Shown one piece after another: positions 16,131 through 25,338 of a stretch of 64,000 nucleotides of DNA. Position 1 is the first letter of the stretch. Each line of letters opens with the position of its first letter. The position numbers and the translations under genes are program-made. Origin of the DNA: an uncultured Prevotella sp. (GTDB lineage: Bacteria; Bacteroidota; Bacteroidia; Bacteroidales; Bacteroidaceae); NCBI GenBank assembly GCA_946998205.1, contig CAMPYJ010000008.1:8712-72711 (forward strand), given 5' to 3'. The notes beneath the pieces are model-generated. The model was not told the origin of the DNA, did no database searches, and saw nothing but the letters and a program-made list of their open reading frames with translations.

Positions 16131-17297
16131 ATGAAACTATCACAATTCAAATTCAATTTGCCGGAAGAGCTTGTTGCTCTGTATCCTCATAGTGTCTACC
16201 ATGAGATAGTGAATGACAAAGGAGAAAAGAAAATCTCCCGAATGACGCATCGTGACGAGTCTAGATTGATGGTCTTGCATCGTAAGTCGCAGACCATTGA
16301 CATGTTCCAGAAGAACAAAAAGGGCAAACCCGTAGAGGGGCAGTACTTGGAGTTCCGTCATGCGCTCGACTATTTTGATGAAGGTGACACGTTCATCTTC
16401 AATGATACGAAGGTGTTTCCCGCCCGCTTGTACGGAACGAAGGAAAAAACGGACGCCAAGATAGAGGTGTTCCTCTTGCGCGAGCTCAATCGTGAAATGC
16501 GCCTGTGGGACGTGTTGGTGGAACCTGCGCGTAAGATACGCATTGGTAACAAGTTGTTCTTTGATGAAAGCGGAACCATGGTTGCTGAGGTAATCGACAA
16601 CACGACGAGCCGTGGACGTACGCTTCGTTTCCTCTACGACTGTCCTCATGAGGAATTCAAGCGCGAACTTTTTGCGCTCGGTGAGGCACCGTTGCCTCGT
16701 TACATCATCAACCGGCGTGAGGTTCCGCATGCCGATGCGCACGACATGGAAGATTTCCAGACCATCTTCGCCAAGAATGAAGGAGCTGTAACCGCTGCCG
16801 CTACCGGTCTGCATGTCAGTCGGGAGATGATGAAACGGATGGAAATCAAGGGCATTCACTTTGCTTATATCACCCTGCATTGTGGCCTCAGTGCGTTCAA
16901 TAACATTGAGGTGGAAGACCTGACGAAGCATAAGATGGACTCTGAACCGGTGAAGATTGACGCCCAGGCTTGCAAGATTGTCAACAAAGCAAAGCAAGAA
17001 GGGCATCGTGTCTGTGCCGTTGGGACAAGCGTTGTCAAGGCAACTGAAACGGCAGTCGGCACGGATGGCTTACTGAAAGAGTATGATGGCTGGACCAGCA
17101 AGTTCATCTTCCCACCGTACGACTTTGGTCTGGCCGATGCGATGATTGCCAATTTCTATCACAGCATGTCGCCGTTGCTCATGGAAACGGCTGCGTTTGG
17201 TGGATACGAGCTGGTGATGGAAGCGTATAACCTGGCCGTGAAGCATGGTTATAAGTTTGGGTGTTACGGCGATTCACTCTTGATTTTGGACGATTGA
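16131..17297 (+). CDS. queA: S-adenosylmethionine:tRNA ribosyltransferase-isomerase
   Basis: The 388-residue enzyme transfers and isomerises the ribosyl part of SAM onto preQ1-modified tRNA, giving epoxyqueuosine. Motifs include MKLSQFKFNLPEELVALYP, FIFNDTKVFPARLYG, GEAPLPRYI, the AVTAAATGLHVS region and CAVGTSVVKATET. The protein is longer than the usual 340-350 residues because of an insertion near residues 25-80 (rich in Lys, around GEKKISRMTHRDESRLMVL and KNKKGKPVEGQY). It is translationally adjacent to truB. Confidence 0.95.
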   Translation: MKLSQFKFNLPEELVALYPHSVYHEIVNDKGEKKISRMTHRDESRLMVLHRKSQTIDMFQKNKKGKPVEGQYLEFRHALDYFDEGDTFIFNDTKVFPARLYGTKEKTDAKIEVFLLRELNREMRLWDVLVEPARKIRIGNKLFFDESGTMVAEVIDNTTSRGRTLRFLYDCPHEEFKRELFALGEAPLPRYIINRREVPHADAHDMEDFQTIFAKNEGAVTAAATGLHVSREMMKRMEIKGIHFAYITLHCGLSAFNNIEVEDLTKHKMDSEPVKIDAQACKIVNKAKQEGHRVCAVGTSVVKATETAVGTDGLLKEYDGWTSKFIFPPYDFGLADAMIANFYHSMSPLLMETAAFGGYELVMEAYNLAVKHGYKFGCYGDSLLILDD

Positions 17298-17318
17298 TCG
17301 CTGTCATAGGCGCGCAAA

Positions 17319-17744
17319 ATGATTAAAGAGCATATCGTTTACCTCGCACTTGGCGCCAATCTGGGTGACAGACGGCGAAACATTCGTCAGGCTATTGTAA
17401 GAATAGCAGAACAGATTGGCTCCGTAGAACGCCAGTCTTCGCTATACGAAACACAGCCATGGGGATTCTCATCGCCCCACGCTTTCATCAACGCTTGCAT
17501 CTGTTGCCGCACCAACATGAATCCGCTCCAGGTGTTAAGAGCCACCCAGATCATTGAAAAAGAGCTGGGACGAGTGGAGAAGACACATGCTCAAGTTTAC
17601 CAAGACCGCTGCATTGACATAGACATTTTGTTGTTTGACCATCTCAACATCCAAACTCCGGAGTTGACGATTCCGCATCCATTGATGCATGAGCGCGAGT
17701 TTGTGATGGTTCCCTTGCGTGAGATACTCACTGACGGAGAATAA
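17319..17744 (+). CDS. folK: 6-hydroxymethyl-7,8-dihydropterin pyrophosphokinase
   Basis: The 141-residue enzyme transfers pyrophosphate from ATP to 6-hydroxymethyl-dihydropterin in folate synthesis, downstream of folE. Diagnostic motifs are YLALGANLGDRRRNI at the N-terminus, SSLYETQPWG, and the metal- and ATP-binding YQDRCIDIDILLF followed by IPHPLMHEREFVMVPL. Length is near the lower end for HPPK. It is the last gene of the ftsX-folK operon and ends at a strong hairpin shared with rpsO. Confidence 0.94.
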   Translation: MIKEHIVYLALGANLGDRRRNIRQAIVRIAEQIGSVERQSSLYETQPWGFSSPHAFINACICCRTNMNPLQVLRATQIIEKELGRVEKTHAQVYQDRCIDIDILLFDHLNIQTPELTIPHPLMHEREFVMVPLREILTDGE

Positions 17745-17747
17745 AAA

Positions 17748-17782
17748 AAGTAGGAGAAAACGAAAATTGTTTCCTCCTACTT
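17748..17782. terminator. Bidirectional terminator between folK and rpsO
   Basis: AAGTAGGAG (17748-17756) pairs with CTCCTACTT (17774-17782). On the minus strand it is followed by seven T residues, ideal for ending rpsO transcription; it also ends the folK operon. Confidence 0.85.
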
Positions 17783-17813
17783 CATTCCTTAAGCTAAATA
17801 GCACGTTGGCGTT

Positions 17814-18083
17814 TTATCGACGCAAGCCAAGAGCCTTGATGATAGAACGATAACGTTCAATGTCATTATCATACAGATAATCGAGCAAAGAACGACGCTT
17901 ACCCACCAATTTGGTCAACGAACGTGCCGTGTTATGATCTTTACGGTGCTTCTTAAGGTGCTCCGTCAAGTGGGAAATACGGTATGAGAACAATGCTATC
18001 TGGCTCTCAGCAGAACCAGTATCAGTGTTAGACTTTCCGTACTGTCCAAAGATCTCTTCTTTTTTTGCTTTGTCTAAATACAT
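17814..18083 (-). CDS. rpsO: 30S ribosomal protein S15
   Basis: The 89-residue protein binds 16S rRNA early in small-subunit assembly. It shows the family features DTGSAESQIALFSYRISHLTEHLKKH-type helix (around residues 21-46), the conserved HRKDHNTARSLTKLVGKRR stretch, and LLDYLYDNDIERYRSIIKAL at the end. It is a single minus-strand gene with its own promoter at 18131-18138 and terminator at 17748-17782. Confidence 0.98.
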   Translation of the reverse strand: MYLDKAKKEEIFGQYGKSNTDTGSAESQIALFSYRISHLTEHLKKHRKDHNTARSLTKLVGKRRSLLDYLYDNDIERYRSIIKALGLRR

Positions 18084-18130
18084 AGAACTTTGTTGTTAAA
18101 AAATAAAAATGTTGTGCAATAATGCGGATG

Positions 18131-18138
18131 CAAAGGTA
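18131..18138 (-). promoter_or_regulatory. -7 box of rpsO
   Basis: On the minus strand TACCTTTG is a perfect TAnnTTTG box, 48 bases upstream of the rpsO ATG. Confidence 0.65.
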
Positions 18139-18319
18139 ATGATTTTAATTTATAATCCATCATGGTTTACCTATCTTTTGTTGGTAATCAGCTTATTTTT
18201 TAACATTTGCTAATTCATTATTCTTCCTGTTTCTGTACTTGAATGCCAATCAGGAATAAAAATATGATTGATTGGTTTTAATTAAGGATACTGGATTGCG
18301 AATTATAAATTAAAAGCAT

Positions 18320-18327
18320 TACCTTTG
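18320..18327 (+). promoter_or_regulatory. -7 box of typA
   Basis: TACCTTTG matches TAnnTTTG, 29 bases before the typA ATG, with an ATTG about 21 bases upstream as a weak -33 element. Confidence 0.65.
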
Positions 18328-18355
18328 CAGTCGTAAAAGTTTAAGGTAACAGAAA

Positions 18356-20158
18356 ATGCAAGACATTAGAAATATTGCCATCATCGCACACGTTGACCAT
18401 GGCAAAACCACATTGGTCGACAAGATGATGCTGGCAGGAAAATTGTTCCGTGACGGACAGGATAACAGTGGACAGGTATTGGATGCCAATGATTTGGAGC
18501 GCGAACGTGGCATCACCATTCTTTCTAAAAACGTTTCTATCAATTGGAAAGGTACTAAAATCAACATTATAGACACTCCCGGTCACTCCGATTTCGGTGG
18601 CGAGGTAGAGCGCGTGCTCAACATGGCGGATGGCTGTATCTTGCTCGTTGACGCTTTTGAAGGTCCCATGCCGCAGACACGCTTCGTGTTGCAGAAAGCC
18701 TTGCAGATAGGCTTGAAACCCATCGTCGTGGTGAACAAGGTGGACAAACCCAACTGCAGACCCGAGGAAGTGTATGAAATGGTGTTCGACTTGATGTTCT
18801 CCTTGAACGCAACCGAAGACCAGCTGGACTTCCCCGTCGTATATGGTTCGGCCAAAAACGGATGGATGGCGGAGGATTGGAAGAAACCAACGGACAATAT
18901 CGAATATTTGCTTGACAAGATTGTTGAGGTGATTCCTGCGCCCAAGCAGCTCGAGGGTACTCCGCAAATGCTGATTACCAGTCTCGACTACTCCAACTAC
19001 ACGGGACGCATCGCCGTTGGCAGGGTGCATCGAGGTGTTCTTGCCAGTGGCATGAGCGTAACCATTTGCCACCGCGACGGCAGTCAGGAAAAGACCAAGA
19101 TTAAAGAACTTCATACCTTTGAGGGCATGGGGCACGCTAAGACCGACCAAGTGGGCAGCGGTGACATCTGTGCCGTCATCGGTCTGGATCGCTTTGAAAT
19201 AGGCGACACCATCTGTGACTTTGAGAATCCAGAGCCATTACCTCCAATCGCCATTGACGAGCCTACGATGAGCATGTTGTTCACCATTAACGACTCACCT
19301 TTCTTTGGTAAGGAGGGAAAGTATGTCACTTCGCGTCACATCAACGATCGGTTGGAAAAAGAGTTGGAGAAGAATCTGGCTCTCCGTGTGCGTCCTTTTG
19401 AAGATGCTACCGATAAATGGATTGTCAGTGGACGTGGCGTTCTTCACCTCAGCGTGTTGGTGGAAACCATGCGCCGAGAGGGATATGAGTTGCAAGTGGG
19501 GCAGCCACAGGTGATTTTCAAAGAAATCAACGGTGAAAAATATGAGCCAATCGAAGAACTGACCATCAACGTGCCGGATGAATTTTCCAGCAAGATGATT
19601 GACATGGTGACACGTCGAAAGGGTGAAATGACCTCCATGGAGAGCCAGGGTGACCGTACGAACATCGAGTTTGATATCCCTTCGCGCGGTATCATGGGAC
19701 TTCGTACCAATGTGCTGACAGCCTCTCAAGGAGAAGCCATCATGGCGCATCGTTTCAAAGAGTATCAACCTTATAAGGGTGAGATAACAAGACGGGTGAA
19801 CGGCAGCATGATTGCCATGGAAACAGGTACGGCATTCGCTTATTCCATTGATAAACTTCAAGACCGTGGTAAGTTCTTCATCGATCCGGGAGAGGAAGTG
19901 TATGCCGGCCAGGTGGTGGGCGAACATGTTCACGACAACGACTTGGTGATTAATGTAACCAAGGCTAAGCAGCTTACCAACGTGCGCGCCAGTGGTTCGG
20001 ATGATAAGGCTCGGGTGATTCCAAAGGTGGTGATGAGTCTGGAAGAGTGTTTGGAGTACATCAAGGCCGACGAGCTGTTGGAGGTTACTCCTAAGAGCAT
20101 GCGCATGCGAAAGGTAACGCTCGACCATACCGAGCGCAAGCGCTTGAACAAAGAGTGA
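18356..20158 (+). CDS. typA: Translational GTPase TypA/BipA
   Basis: The 600-residue GTPase belongs to the EF-G-like translation factors and acts in ribosome assembly and stress or cold adaptation. The G-domain motifs are AHVDHGKTTLVDKMM (G1), DTPGHSDFGGEVERVL (G3) and VVVNKVDKPNCRP (G4), followed by the beta-barrel and EF-G-like domains and the BipA C-terminal domain that ends with KRLNKE. Length is typical. It has its own promoter and ends at a strong terminator. Confidence 0.97.
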   Translation: MQDIRNIAIIAHVDHGKTTLVDKMMLAGKLFRDGQDNSGQVLDANDLERERGITILSKNVSINWKGTKINIIDTPGHSDFGGEVERVLNMADGCILLVDAFEGPMPQTRFVLQKALQIGLKPIVVVNKVDKPNCRPEEVYEMVFDLMFSLNATEDQLDFPVVYGSAKNGWMAEDWKKPTDNIEYLLDKIVEVIPAPKQLEGTPQMLITSLDYSNYTGRIAVGRVHRGVLASGMSVTICHRDGSQEKTKIKELHTFEGMGHAKTDQVGSGDICAVIGLDRFEIGDTICDFENPEPLPPIAIDEPTMSMLFTINDSPFFGKEGKYVTSRHINDRLEKELEKNLALRVRPFEDATDKWIVSGRGVLHLSVLVETMRREGYELQVGQPQVIFKEINGEKYEPIEELTINVPDEFSSKMIDMVTRRKGEMTSMESQGDRTNIEFDIPSRGIMGLRTNVLTASQGEAIMAHRFKEYQPYKGEITRRVNGSMIAMETGTAFAYSIDKLQDRGKFFIDPGEEVYAGQVVGEHVHDNDLVINVTKAKQLTNVRASGSDDKARVIPKVVMSLEECLEYIKADELLEVTPKSMRMRKVTLDHTERKRLNKE

Positions 20159-20184
20159 TTGTTCATTGAGGCCGACAAACAAAG

Positions 20185-20215
20185 AAATCCTTGTCCCATG
20201 GGGCAAGGATTTTTT
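20185..20215 (+). terminator. Rho-independent terminator after typA
   Basis: AAATCCTTGTCCC pairs with GGGCAAGGATTTTTT around a three-base loop, with one internal mismatch and a T-run, 27 bases past the stop. Confidence 0.88.
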
Positions 20216-20332
20216 GTTCACACTCGGCAGTCCGACGCATTATCAGGCTATGGTGTTTCTTATCTGAATCGAGAGTTTTTCCCACACTTCCATTCGTGTG
20301 TCATCCAACCTATTAGAGGAGGCTTTTCAAAG

Positions 20333-20442
20333 TCATTGCTTTTGGATGCCAAACTCAATCACTTTGGATGGCAAACTCAATGCTTTTGGATGCTAAACTC
20401 ATTGCTTTTGCCATCCCATCTTCATGCTTATTGAAAAGAATG
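20333..20442 (+). repeat. 22-bp tandem array C
   Basis: Four or five units of exactly 22 bases start at 20333, 20355, 20377, 20399 and 20421. The core is TCAATGCTTTTGGATGC followed by AAAC. Units 1-3 differ from each other at only a few positions. There is no long repeat head here. It lies between convergent typA and the serine-hydrolase gene. Confidence 0.8.
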
Positions 20443-20516
20443 TCACATTATCGCCGTCCGCTCCAATGAGAGGAGGTAAATTAACATCTATCTTCCTCGC
20501 AGTTTTAACGTGGGGT

Positions 20517-22373
20517 CTATAAATATTTTTTCAACACGTTGGTCCACACTTCATACCCCTTTTCTGTCAGATGCAAGCCATCGTAGGTAAGTTCTTGGCG
20601 CATGATATGTGTGCCTGGCTCAGTAAATAGGGGGAAGAGATTGATGTAAGTAACGTGGTGCTGCTTGGCCCATGCCTGCAACCTCGCATTGATTTCAGGT
20701 ATCTGTTCGGTCTTGCCCACCAGTCGTTTCCATCTGCCTGTTGATTCGCGGATAGGAAGCAAGCTTTGCAGATAGAGCTTGGTTTGTGGCGATTCGCGTC
20801 GAATGCGTTCCGTCAGTCGTATAATCATGTTGGCAATGCTGTCGGTGCTGAGGTCGTGGCTCACGTCGTTTACCCCAACCATCAAGAATATCTTGGCGGG
20901 ATGTGCGGGCAAGATGGTGTGCAGTCGGTCGTAAATGCCTGTGGCTACATCGCCACTGATGCCGCGGTTGATGACGTTTTTGTTACCCAACTTAGCAGCC
21001 CAATCTTTGCCACCCTCCGTAATGCTGTTTCCCAACATCACGATGTTGTTTTTCTGTATGGCAGGTTCGTTTTCAAATTGCAGCATGCGTTGGTAGTAAT
21101 GCTCGTGGTACAAAGGTTCCTCATTGGTGATGCTTGCTGCAACGGCGTTGGCCACCAAGGCCCGCAAACGCACGGTGTTACCCTTGTCATGCGGATGTAC
21201 GCAGTTGGTAAGCAGGATGATGGAGAGGTCGTTCACCGGGTCTATCACGATAGAAGTACCCGTATATCCCGTATGTCCGTAGGTCTCGTTGCTCAACAGA
21301 TCGCCTTTGTTCGAGGCGTATGGCGACGACACGTCCCATCCTAAGCTGCGTCCAAACTCTTTCAGGCTTGATGGAATGGTGCGCATGGCTTGGATGGTGT
21401 TGGGTGACAGGATGCGTCTGCCGTTCCACGAACCGCCGTTTTGCAGCATGGCACAAAGCACAGCCAGGTCGGAAGCTGTAGAAAACAAGCCCGCATTGCC
21501 TGATATTCCCGCGTTCATGATGCGTGCCAAGGGGTCGTGAACCTGTCCCTTGAGCACTTGTCCGTTGGCTTGTTGCTCGGTAGGAGCGAGGGGATAAGCG
21601 GCAGCATCGTTTCTTTTGCCCCATCTTGGCTCATCGGTGTTCGTCCAATTTCCCTTTTTATCTTGCGCGCAGGGTATGAAATCGGTGTGGTTCATACCCA
21701 AAGGAATGAAGATGTTTTCGGCACAAAAAGTTCTTAACGATTGATGGGTAATGTGTTCAATGATGCGTTGCAAGGTGATATAGTTAAGACAACTATACCG
21801 CATGTCCGTTCCCGGTTTGTATTGTCGCTGGCATTGGTCGATGTAACGTGCCAACACTTGTTGCTTGTCAGCGCCGCGCTCGCTGCTCAATTGTTTGACG
21901 GGAGCGTAGGGTGGCAGACCTGATGTATGCGTCAGCAGGTTGCTGATGCGTATGGTCGTGGTGTCATTTTGTTGGCTGTTCCAGCTTTGAAAGTTGGGCA
22001 GATACATCTTGACGGCATCCTCGGTGCGCAGCATTCCCCGTTCAATGAGGAGCATGACGGCCATGGCCGTAGCCACTGGTTTGGTACACGACGCCAAGTC
22101 AAAAACCGTATTCGTGGTCATGGGTTCCACCGTCGGAATGAGTTGACGGTTGCCGTAGGCTTTGAGATAGGCCATCTTGCCATGCCTGACCACCGCTAAC
22201 ACAGCCCCGGGAATTTGCTTTTCACGGATGGCTTGGTTGATAACGCAGTCAGCATTTTGCAGTCGCATGCTGTTCATGCCTACCTGTTCGGGGTAGACTG
22301 CCGGGATGTCGTTGGCCCTTACGGAGGAAAGCATCCCCACCATCAAGAGCAACAGAAAACTCATTCGTTTCAT
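20517..22373 (-). CDS. Beta-lactamase-fold serine hydrolase fused to an SGNH/GDSL esterase
   Basis: A secreted 618-residue protein with a signal peptide (about 1-20, ending SSVRA). Residues about 25-410 form a class C beta-lactamase/transpeptidase-like domain with the nucleophile motif SCTKP (SxxK), YSC in place of the usual YxN, and HTGYTG in place of KTG. Residues about 430-618 form an SGNH hydrolase with GNSITEGG (Ser), GVNDV (Asn) and GLHLTEKGYEVW (Asp/His). The first domain could be a D-Ala peptidase or esterase; the second resembles carbohydrate O-acetyl esterases. As the last gene of the salvage cluster, 31 bases after murQ, it probably trims cell-wall fragments in the periplasm (inference). 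Confidence 0.85.
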   Translation of the reverse strand: MKRMSFLLLLMVGMLSSVRANDIPAVYPEQVGMNSMRLQNADCVINQAIREKQIPGAVLAVVRHGKMAYLKAYGNRQLIPTVEPMTTNTVFDLASCTKPVATAMAVMLLIERGMLRTEDAVKMYLPNFQSWNSQQNDTTTIRISNLLTHTSGLPPYAPVKQLSSERGADKQQVLARYIDQCQRQYKPGTDMRYSCLNYITLQRIIEHITHQSLRTFCAENIFIPLGMNHTDFIPCAQDKKGNWTNTDEPRWGKRNDAAAYPLAPTEQQANGQVLKGQVHDPLARIMNAGISGNAGLFSTASDLAVLCAMLQNGGSWNGRRILSPNTIQAMRTIPSSLKEFGRSLGWDVSSPYASNKGDLLSNETYGHTGYTGTSIVIDPVNDLSIILLTNCVHPHDKGNTVRLRALVANAVAASITNEEPLYHEHYYQRMLQFENEPAIQKNNIVMLGNSITEGGKDWAAKLGNKNVINRGISGDVATGIYDRLHTILPAHPAKIFLMVGVNDVSHDLSTDSIANMIIRLTERIRRESPQTKLYLQSLLPIRESTGRWKRLVGKTEQIPEINARLQAWAKQHHVTYINLFPLFTEPGTHIMRQELTYDGLHLTEKGYEVWTNVLKKYL

Positions 22374-22404
22374 CGTTGGTATGTTTTTAAGTTAAGAGTG
22401 GTCA

Positions 22405-23232
22405 TCATTCGTCTTTCTTGGGTAGTTTTGTTTCTTGCAACACCTTTTCTACCGAGCCGTGAAGCAGCAGCAGACTTTTGGCTTTACCGTAGTCTAACCC
22501 CAGTATGTCGACCAGCATGCGCGTGCCACGGTCTACGAGTTTTTGGTTGGTCAGCTGCATGTTGACCATCTTGTTGCCCTTCACGCGTCCTAATTGTATC
22601 ATGACAGCGGTACTAATCATGTTGAGAATCATCTTTTGTCCCGTACCCGATTTCATGCGTGAGCTACCGGTGACATACTCCGGTCCTACAATCATTTCGA
22701 TGGCGATGTCCGACTCGGCTGCCATTGGCGAATCAGGATTGCTGGTGATGCAGGCTGTCAGAATACCATGTTCGCGTGCATCACGCAGTGCGCCCACAAC
22801 GTATGGCGTCGTACCCGATGCGGCAATGCCAATCACGGTATCATTGCTGTTGATGTTATGCTCTGCCAGTTCGTTCCAACCATGTTCCTCATCGTCCTCT
22901 GCCGCTTCAACCGCATTGCGCAAAGCCGTGTCGCCACCAGCAATGAGTCCGATGACTAATGTTTTTGAAACGCCGAAGGTAGGCGGCAGTTCAGAAGCAT
23001 CCAACACGCCTAAACGGCCACTGGTTCCGGCTCCCATGTAGAAAATTCGGCCGCCTTGTTTCATCCTTGGTACAATCAGCTTGACTAATTTGGCGATTTG
23101 TGGAATGGTTTTTTGTACGGCCAACGCCACCTTTTGATCTTCGGTGTTGATGTCTTGTAAAAGTTCTTCTACCGACTTATGTTCCAAGTCGTTGTACAAT
23201 GAGGCTTGTTCGGTTATCTTCTTAAAGCTCAT
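22405..23232 (-). CDS. murQ: N-acetylmuramic acid 6-phosphate etherase
   Basis: The 275-residue SIS-domain enzyme cleaves the lactyl ether of MurNAc 6-phosphate to give GlcNAc 6-phosphate and D-lactate, the key step of MurNAc use. Motifs are FYMGAGTSGRLGVLDASELP, IAGGDTALRNAVEAAEDDEE and IAASGTTPYVVGALRDAR. The ATG at 23232 (MSFKKITEQASLYNDLEHKS) is chosen over a longer frame that would run far into the kinase gene, and a full AGGAGG precedes it. The start is 18 bases past the kinase stop, so kinase and etherase are coupled. Tannerella forsythia has a comparable murK-murQ arrangement. Confidence 0.96.
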   Translation of the reverse strand: MSFKKITEQASLYNDLEHKSVEELLQDINTEDQKVALAVQKTIPQIAKLVKLIVPRMKQGGRIFYMGAGTSGRLGVLDASELPPTFGVSKTLVIGLIAGGDTALRNAVEAAEDDEEHGWNELAEHNINSNDTVIGIAASGTTPYVVGALRDAREHGILTACITSNPDSPMAAESDIAIEMIVGPEYVTGSSRMKSGTGQKMILNMISTAVMIQLGRVKGNKMVNMQLTNQKLVDRGTRMLVDILGLDYGKAKSLLLLHGSVEKVLQETKLPKKDE

Positions 23233-23239
23233 GACGTAT

Positions 23240-23245
23240 CCTCCT
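23240..23245 (-). promoter_or_regulatory. Strong Shine-Dalgarno sequence of murQ
   Basis: AGGAGG on the minus strand ends 7 bases before the ATG at 23232. Full Shine-Dalgarno sites are rare in Bacteroidetes, and this one decides the murQ start. Confidence 0.75.
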
Positions 23246-23249
23246 GTTT

Positions 23250-24098
23250 TTATAATGTGTGGTATTTGAGCAGTCCCTCCATAGGGGCTTTGCTGATGGT
23301 TCCTATCTTCACGCCCAATGCCTGTGCGGCTTCGGTTAGTTCCGATTGATAGACAAGGGCGATGGTGCCAATGCAATTCATGGGATACTCATGGTAATCG
23401 TATTGCATGACGTTGCGGCGGATAAAATCAGAGAAAGCGTTTACCAGCAGCGCGTGCACGGCTTTGTGTGTCTTATGCTGCTCCAAGAATACGTTAAGAC
23501 TGGCCAAATAACGACTTGGGAATGGTTTGCGGTAAACATTTTCAATAATATCGGCCATGTTGGTGTTGAACTGTGCGAAAAATTCTTCTTTGAGTTGATC
23601 ATCCAACTGGTTTTTTAAGAGGTCGCTCACCAACCGTTTACCTAAGTTGGCGCCACTCCCTTCATCGCCAAGGATAAAGCCGAGAGCAGGCACTTGCCAC
23701 GCTATTTGCGTGCCATCGTAGAAACATGAGTTCGACCCAGTGCCCAAGATGCAGGCAATGCCGGGCTCTTTCCCACACAAGGCGCGTGCCGCAGCCAAGA
23801 GATCAGAGTTTACTTGAACCTTTTCGTCTACCGTGAGCACCTGTCGTAGGGCATTTTCAACTACCGAAACCTTTTCGGGTATGCAGCCAGCTCCATAAAA
23901 GAAGATGTTGGAAAAATGCTTGGTGGGCAGGTGAGGCAGAAGGTTTTCCGTGATTTCTGCTACCATTTCGTCGGCCGATTGAAAGACAGGATTCATCCCT
24001 TTTGTGGTGATGACCTTTCCCAATTGATTGTTTTCAATGACCGCCCAATCTGTTTTTGTCGAGCCACTGTCGGCTATCAAATATATGTTTTGTTTCAT
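23250..24098 (-). CDS. murK: BadF/BadG-type amino-sugar kinase (MurNAc/GlcNAc kinase)
   Basis: A 282-residue ASKHA-fold kinase. The phosphate-1 motif ADSGSTKTDWAV at the N-terminus, the GTGSNSCFYDG phosphate-2 region and the LGDEGSGANLG adenosine-side motif are intact, as expected for an active N-acetylglucosamine or N-acetylmuramic acid kinase. Its position directly before murQ, which needs MurNAc 6-phosphate, makes MurNAc the likely substrate, as shown for the homologous pair in Tannerella forsythia. The symbol rests on this context; GlcNAc kinase activity cannot be excluded. DUF5009 lies 14 bases upstream. Confidence 0.85.
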   Translation of the reverse strand: MKQNIYLIADSGSTKTDWAVIENNQLGKVITTKGMNPVFQSADEMVAEITENLLPHLPTKHFSNIFFYGAGCIPEKVSVVENALRQVLTVDEKVQVNSDLLAAARALCGKEPGIACILGTGSNSCFYDGTQIAWQVPALGFILGDEGSGANLGKRLVSDLLKNQLDDQLKEEFFAQFNTNMADIIENVYRKPFPSRYLASLNVFLEQHKTHKAVHALLVNAFSDFIRRNVMQYDYHEYPMNCIGTIALVYQSELTEAAQALGVKIGTISKAPMEGLLKYHTL

Positions 24099-24112
24099 GT
24101 CGTGCAGTAATT

Positions 24113-25324
24113 TTATAATTTAATGAATATACGTTTCTTGTAGAGAATGTAGCCAAGGCTCCAAAGTATCGTGATGATGAGCAGGGCATGGGCCAGCGAC
24201 CCAAAGTCTTGTCCCAACAAAGGTGAAAAAACATCACGGTAAAGAAAACCTGTGATAGAGGTTGGCTCATCGTCAAATGGAAATCGGAACGAACCAAACA
24301 GGATGGCGATGACACCACTCATGACAAATAAGAAAAGCGGATTCATGCCAAATACTTCAAAAAAGCGGCACCAACGCTTATATCCTTTCACGTCGATGAG
24401 CCATATTAACAGGGCTAAAAGCGTTGAGGCCAATCCACAACTTGTCAGCACAAAGGTGGGCGACCATATCTTTTTGTTGAGCGGACAACCATAGGCAAGC
24501 AACAAACCACTAAAGGTCAGGATGGTTCCTGCAATGAACAGCGGAACGATGTTGTGTAAAATAAGGCCTGCCTTGGGATCGTTCTGCGTGGTGGCAGTTG
24601 TGTTCTTTTGTTTACTGAAAGCCAGTTTTCCAATCAAAAAGCCAATGAGGGTGTGGGCAATGGCTGGAAATGTACTTAACAATCCTTCGGGATCGATGCC
24701 TTTGTCGTGGTACATGTGCGCATCGGTAAGAACGGCTCGGTCGACAATGGACAGGATATTTGTTTCATCATACGCAAAACCGTTGCCGCAAAACAATAAG
24801 ATGGTATAGCCTATCAACAAGGTGATGACGATGCCGAGCAAGTAACGATGACGCACGGTGATGGCCAACAGGGCAGTGATGCCGTAACAAATGGCTAACC
24901 GTGCCAACACGCCTGACAGCCGAATGGTGTCGAACGACCATACGGTATGCCATATCTGCTGGCCTAAAGTGGCATCTTCTAAAGGGAAAGCCCAACGATG
25001 ACAGAACCTTGAAAACCAACCAACGAATATGCCTACGAGGTAGAGTAGCAGCGTGCGGCGTATGATTTTGTAAACTGTTTGGCGGTTGCATGCAAACTGA
25101 TACTTCTGCATGGAAATGAAAATACACATTCCCATGACAAACATGAAGAAAGGAAACACCAAGTCAGTGGGTGTCATTCCGTTCCATTCAGCGTGCTCGA
25201 GGGGAGCGAAGATGTGTGCCCAGCTGCCTGGATTGTTCACGAGTATCATGCCAGCGATGGTGATGCCTCGAAGAATGTCGATGGCTAAGATGCGTTTACT
25301 CTGTGGTTTTTGTGTAACATTCAT
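24113..25324 (-). CDS. DUF5009/HGSNAT-like polytopic membrane protein
   Basis: A 403-residue protein with about ten or eleven hydrophobic helices. It opens with KRILAIDILRGITIAGMILV and NNPGSWAHIFAPLEHAEWNG, the signature of the heparan-alpha-glucosaminide acetyltransferase-like/YeiB-related family (often called NagX in amino-sugar clusters). These proteins are predicted membrane acyltransferases or sugar transporters. Location between an exo-muramidase and the amino-sugar kinase suggests that it handles amino sugars at the inner membrane. The choice between transport and acetyl transfer is open. Confidence 0.82.
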   Translation of the reverse strand: MNVTQKPQSKRILAIDILRGITIAGMILVNNPGSWAHIFAPLEHAEWNGMTPTDLVFPFFMFVMGMCIFISMQKYQFACNRQTVYKIIRRTLLLYLVGIFVGWFSRFCHRWAFPLEDATLGQQIWHTVWSFDTIRLSGVLARLAICYGITALLAITVRHRYLLGIVITLLIGYTILLFCGNGFAYDETNILSIVDRAVLTDAHMYHDKGIDPEGLLSTFPAIAHTLIGFLIGKLAFSKQKNTTATTQNDPKAGLILHNIVPLFIAGTILTFSGLLLAYGCPLNKKIWSPTFVLTSCGLASTLLALLIWLIDVKGYKRWCRFFEVFGMNPLFLFVMSGVIAILFGSFRFPFDDEPTSITGFLYRDVFSPLLGQDFGSLAHALLIITILWSLGYILYKKRIFIKL

Positions 25325-25338
25325 AGCGCAATATGATT

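Noticed and set aside
21187..21624. 145-codon minus-strand frame inside the serine hydrolase gene
   Set aside because: It overlaps the well-supported SxxK/SGNH gene in another frame and has no motifs.
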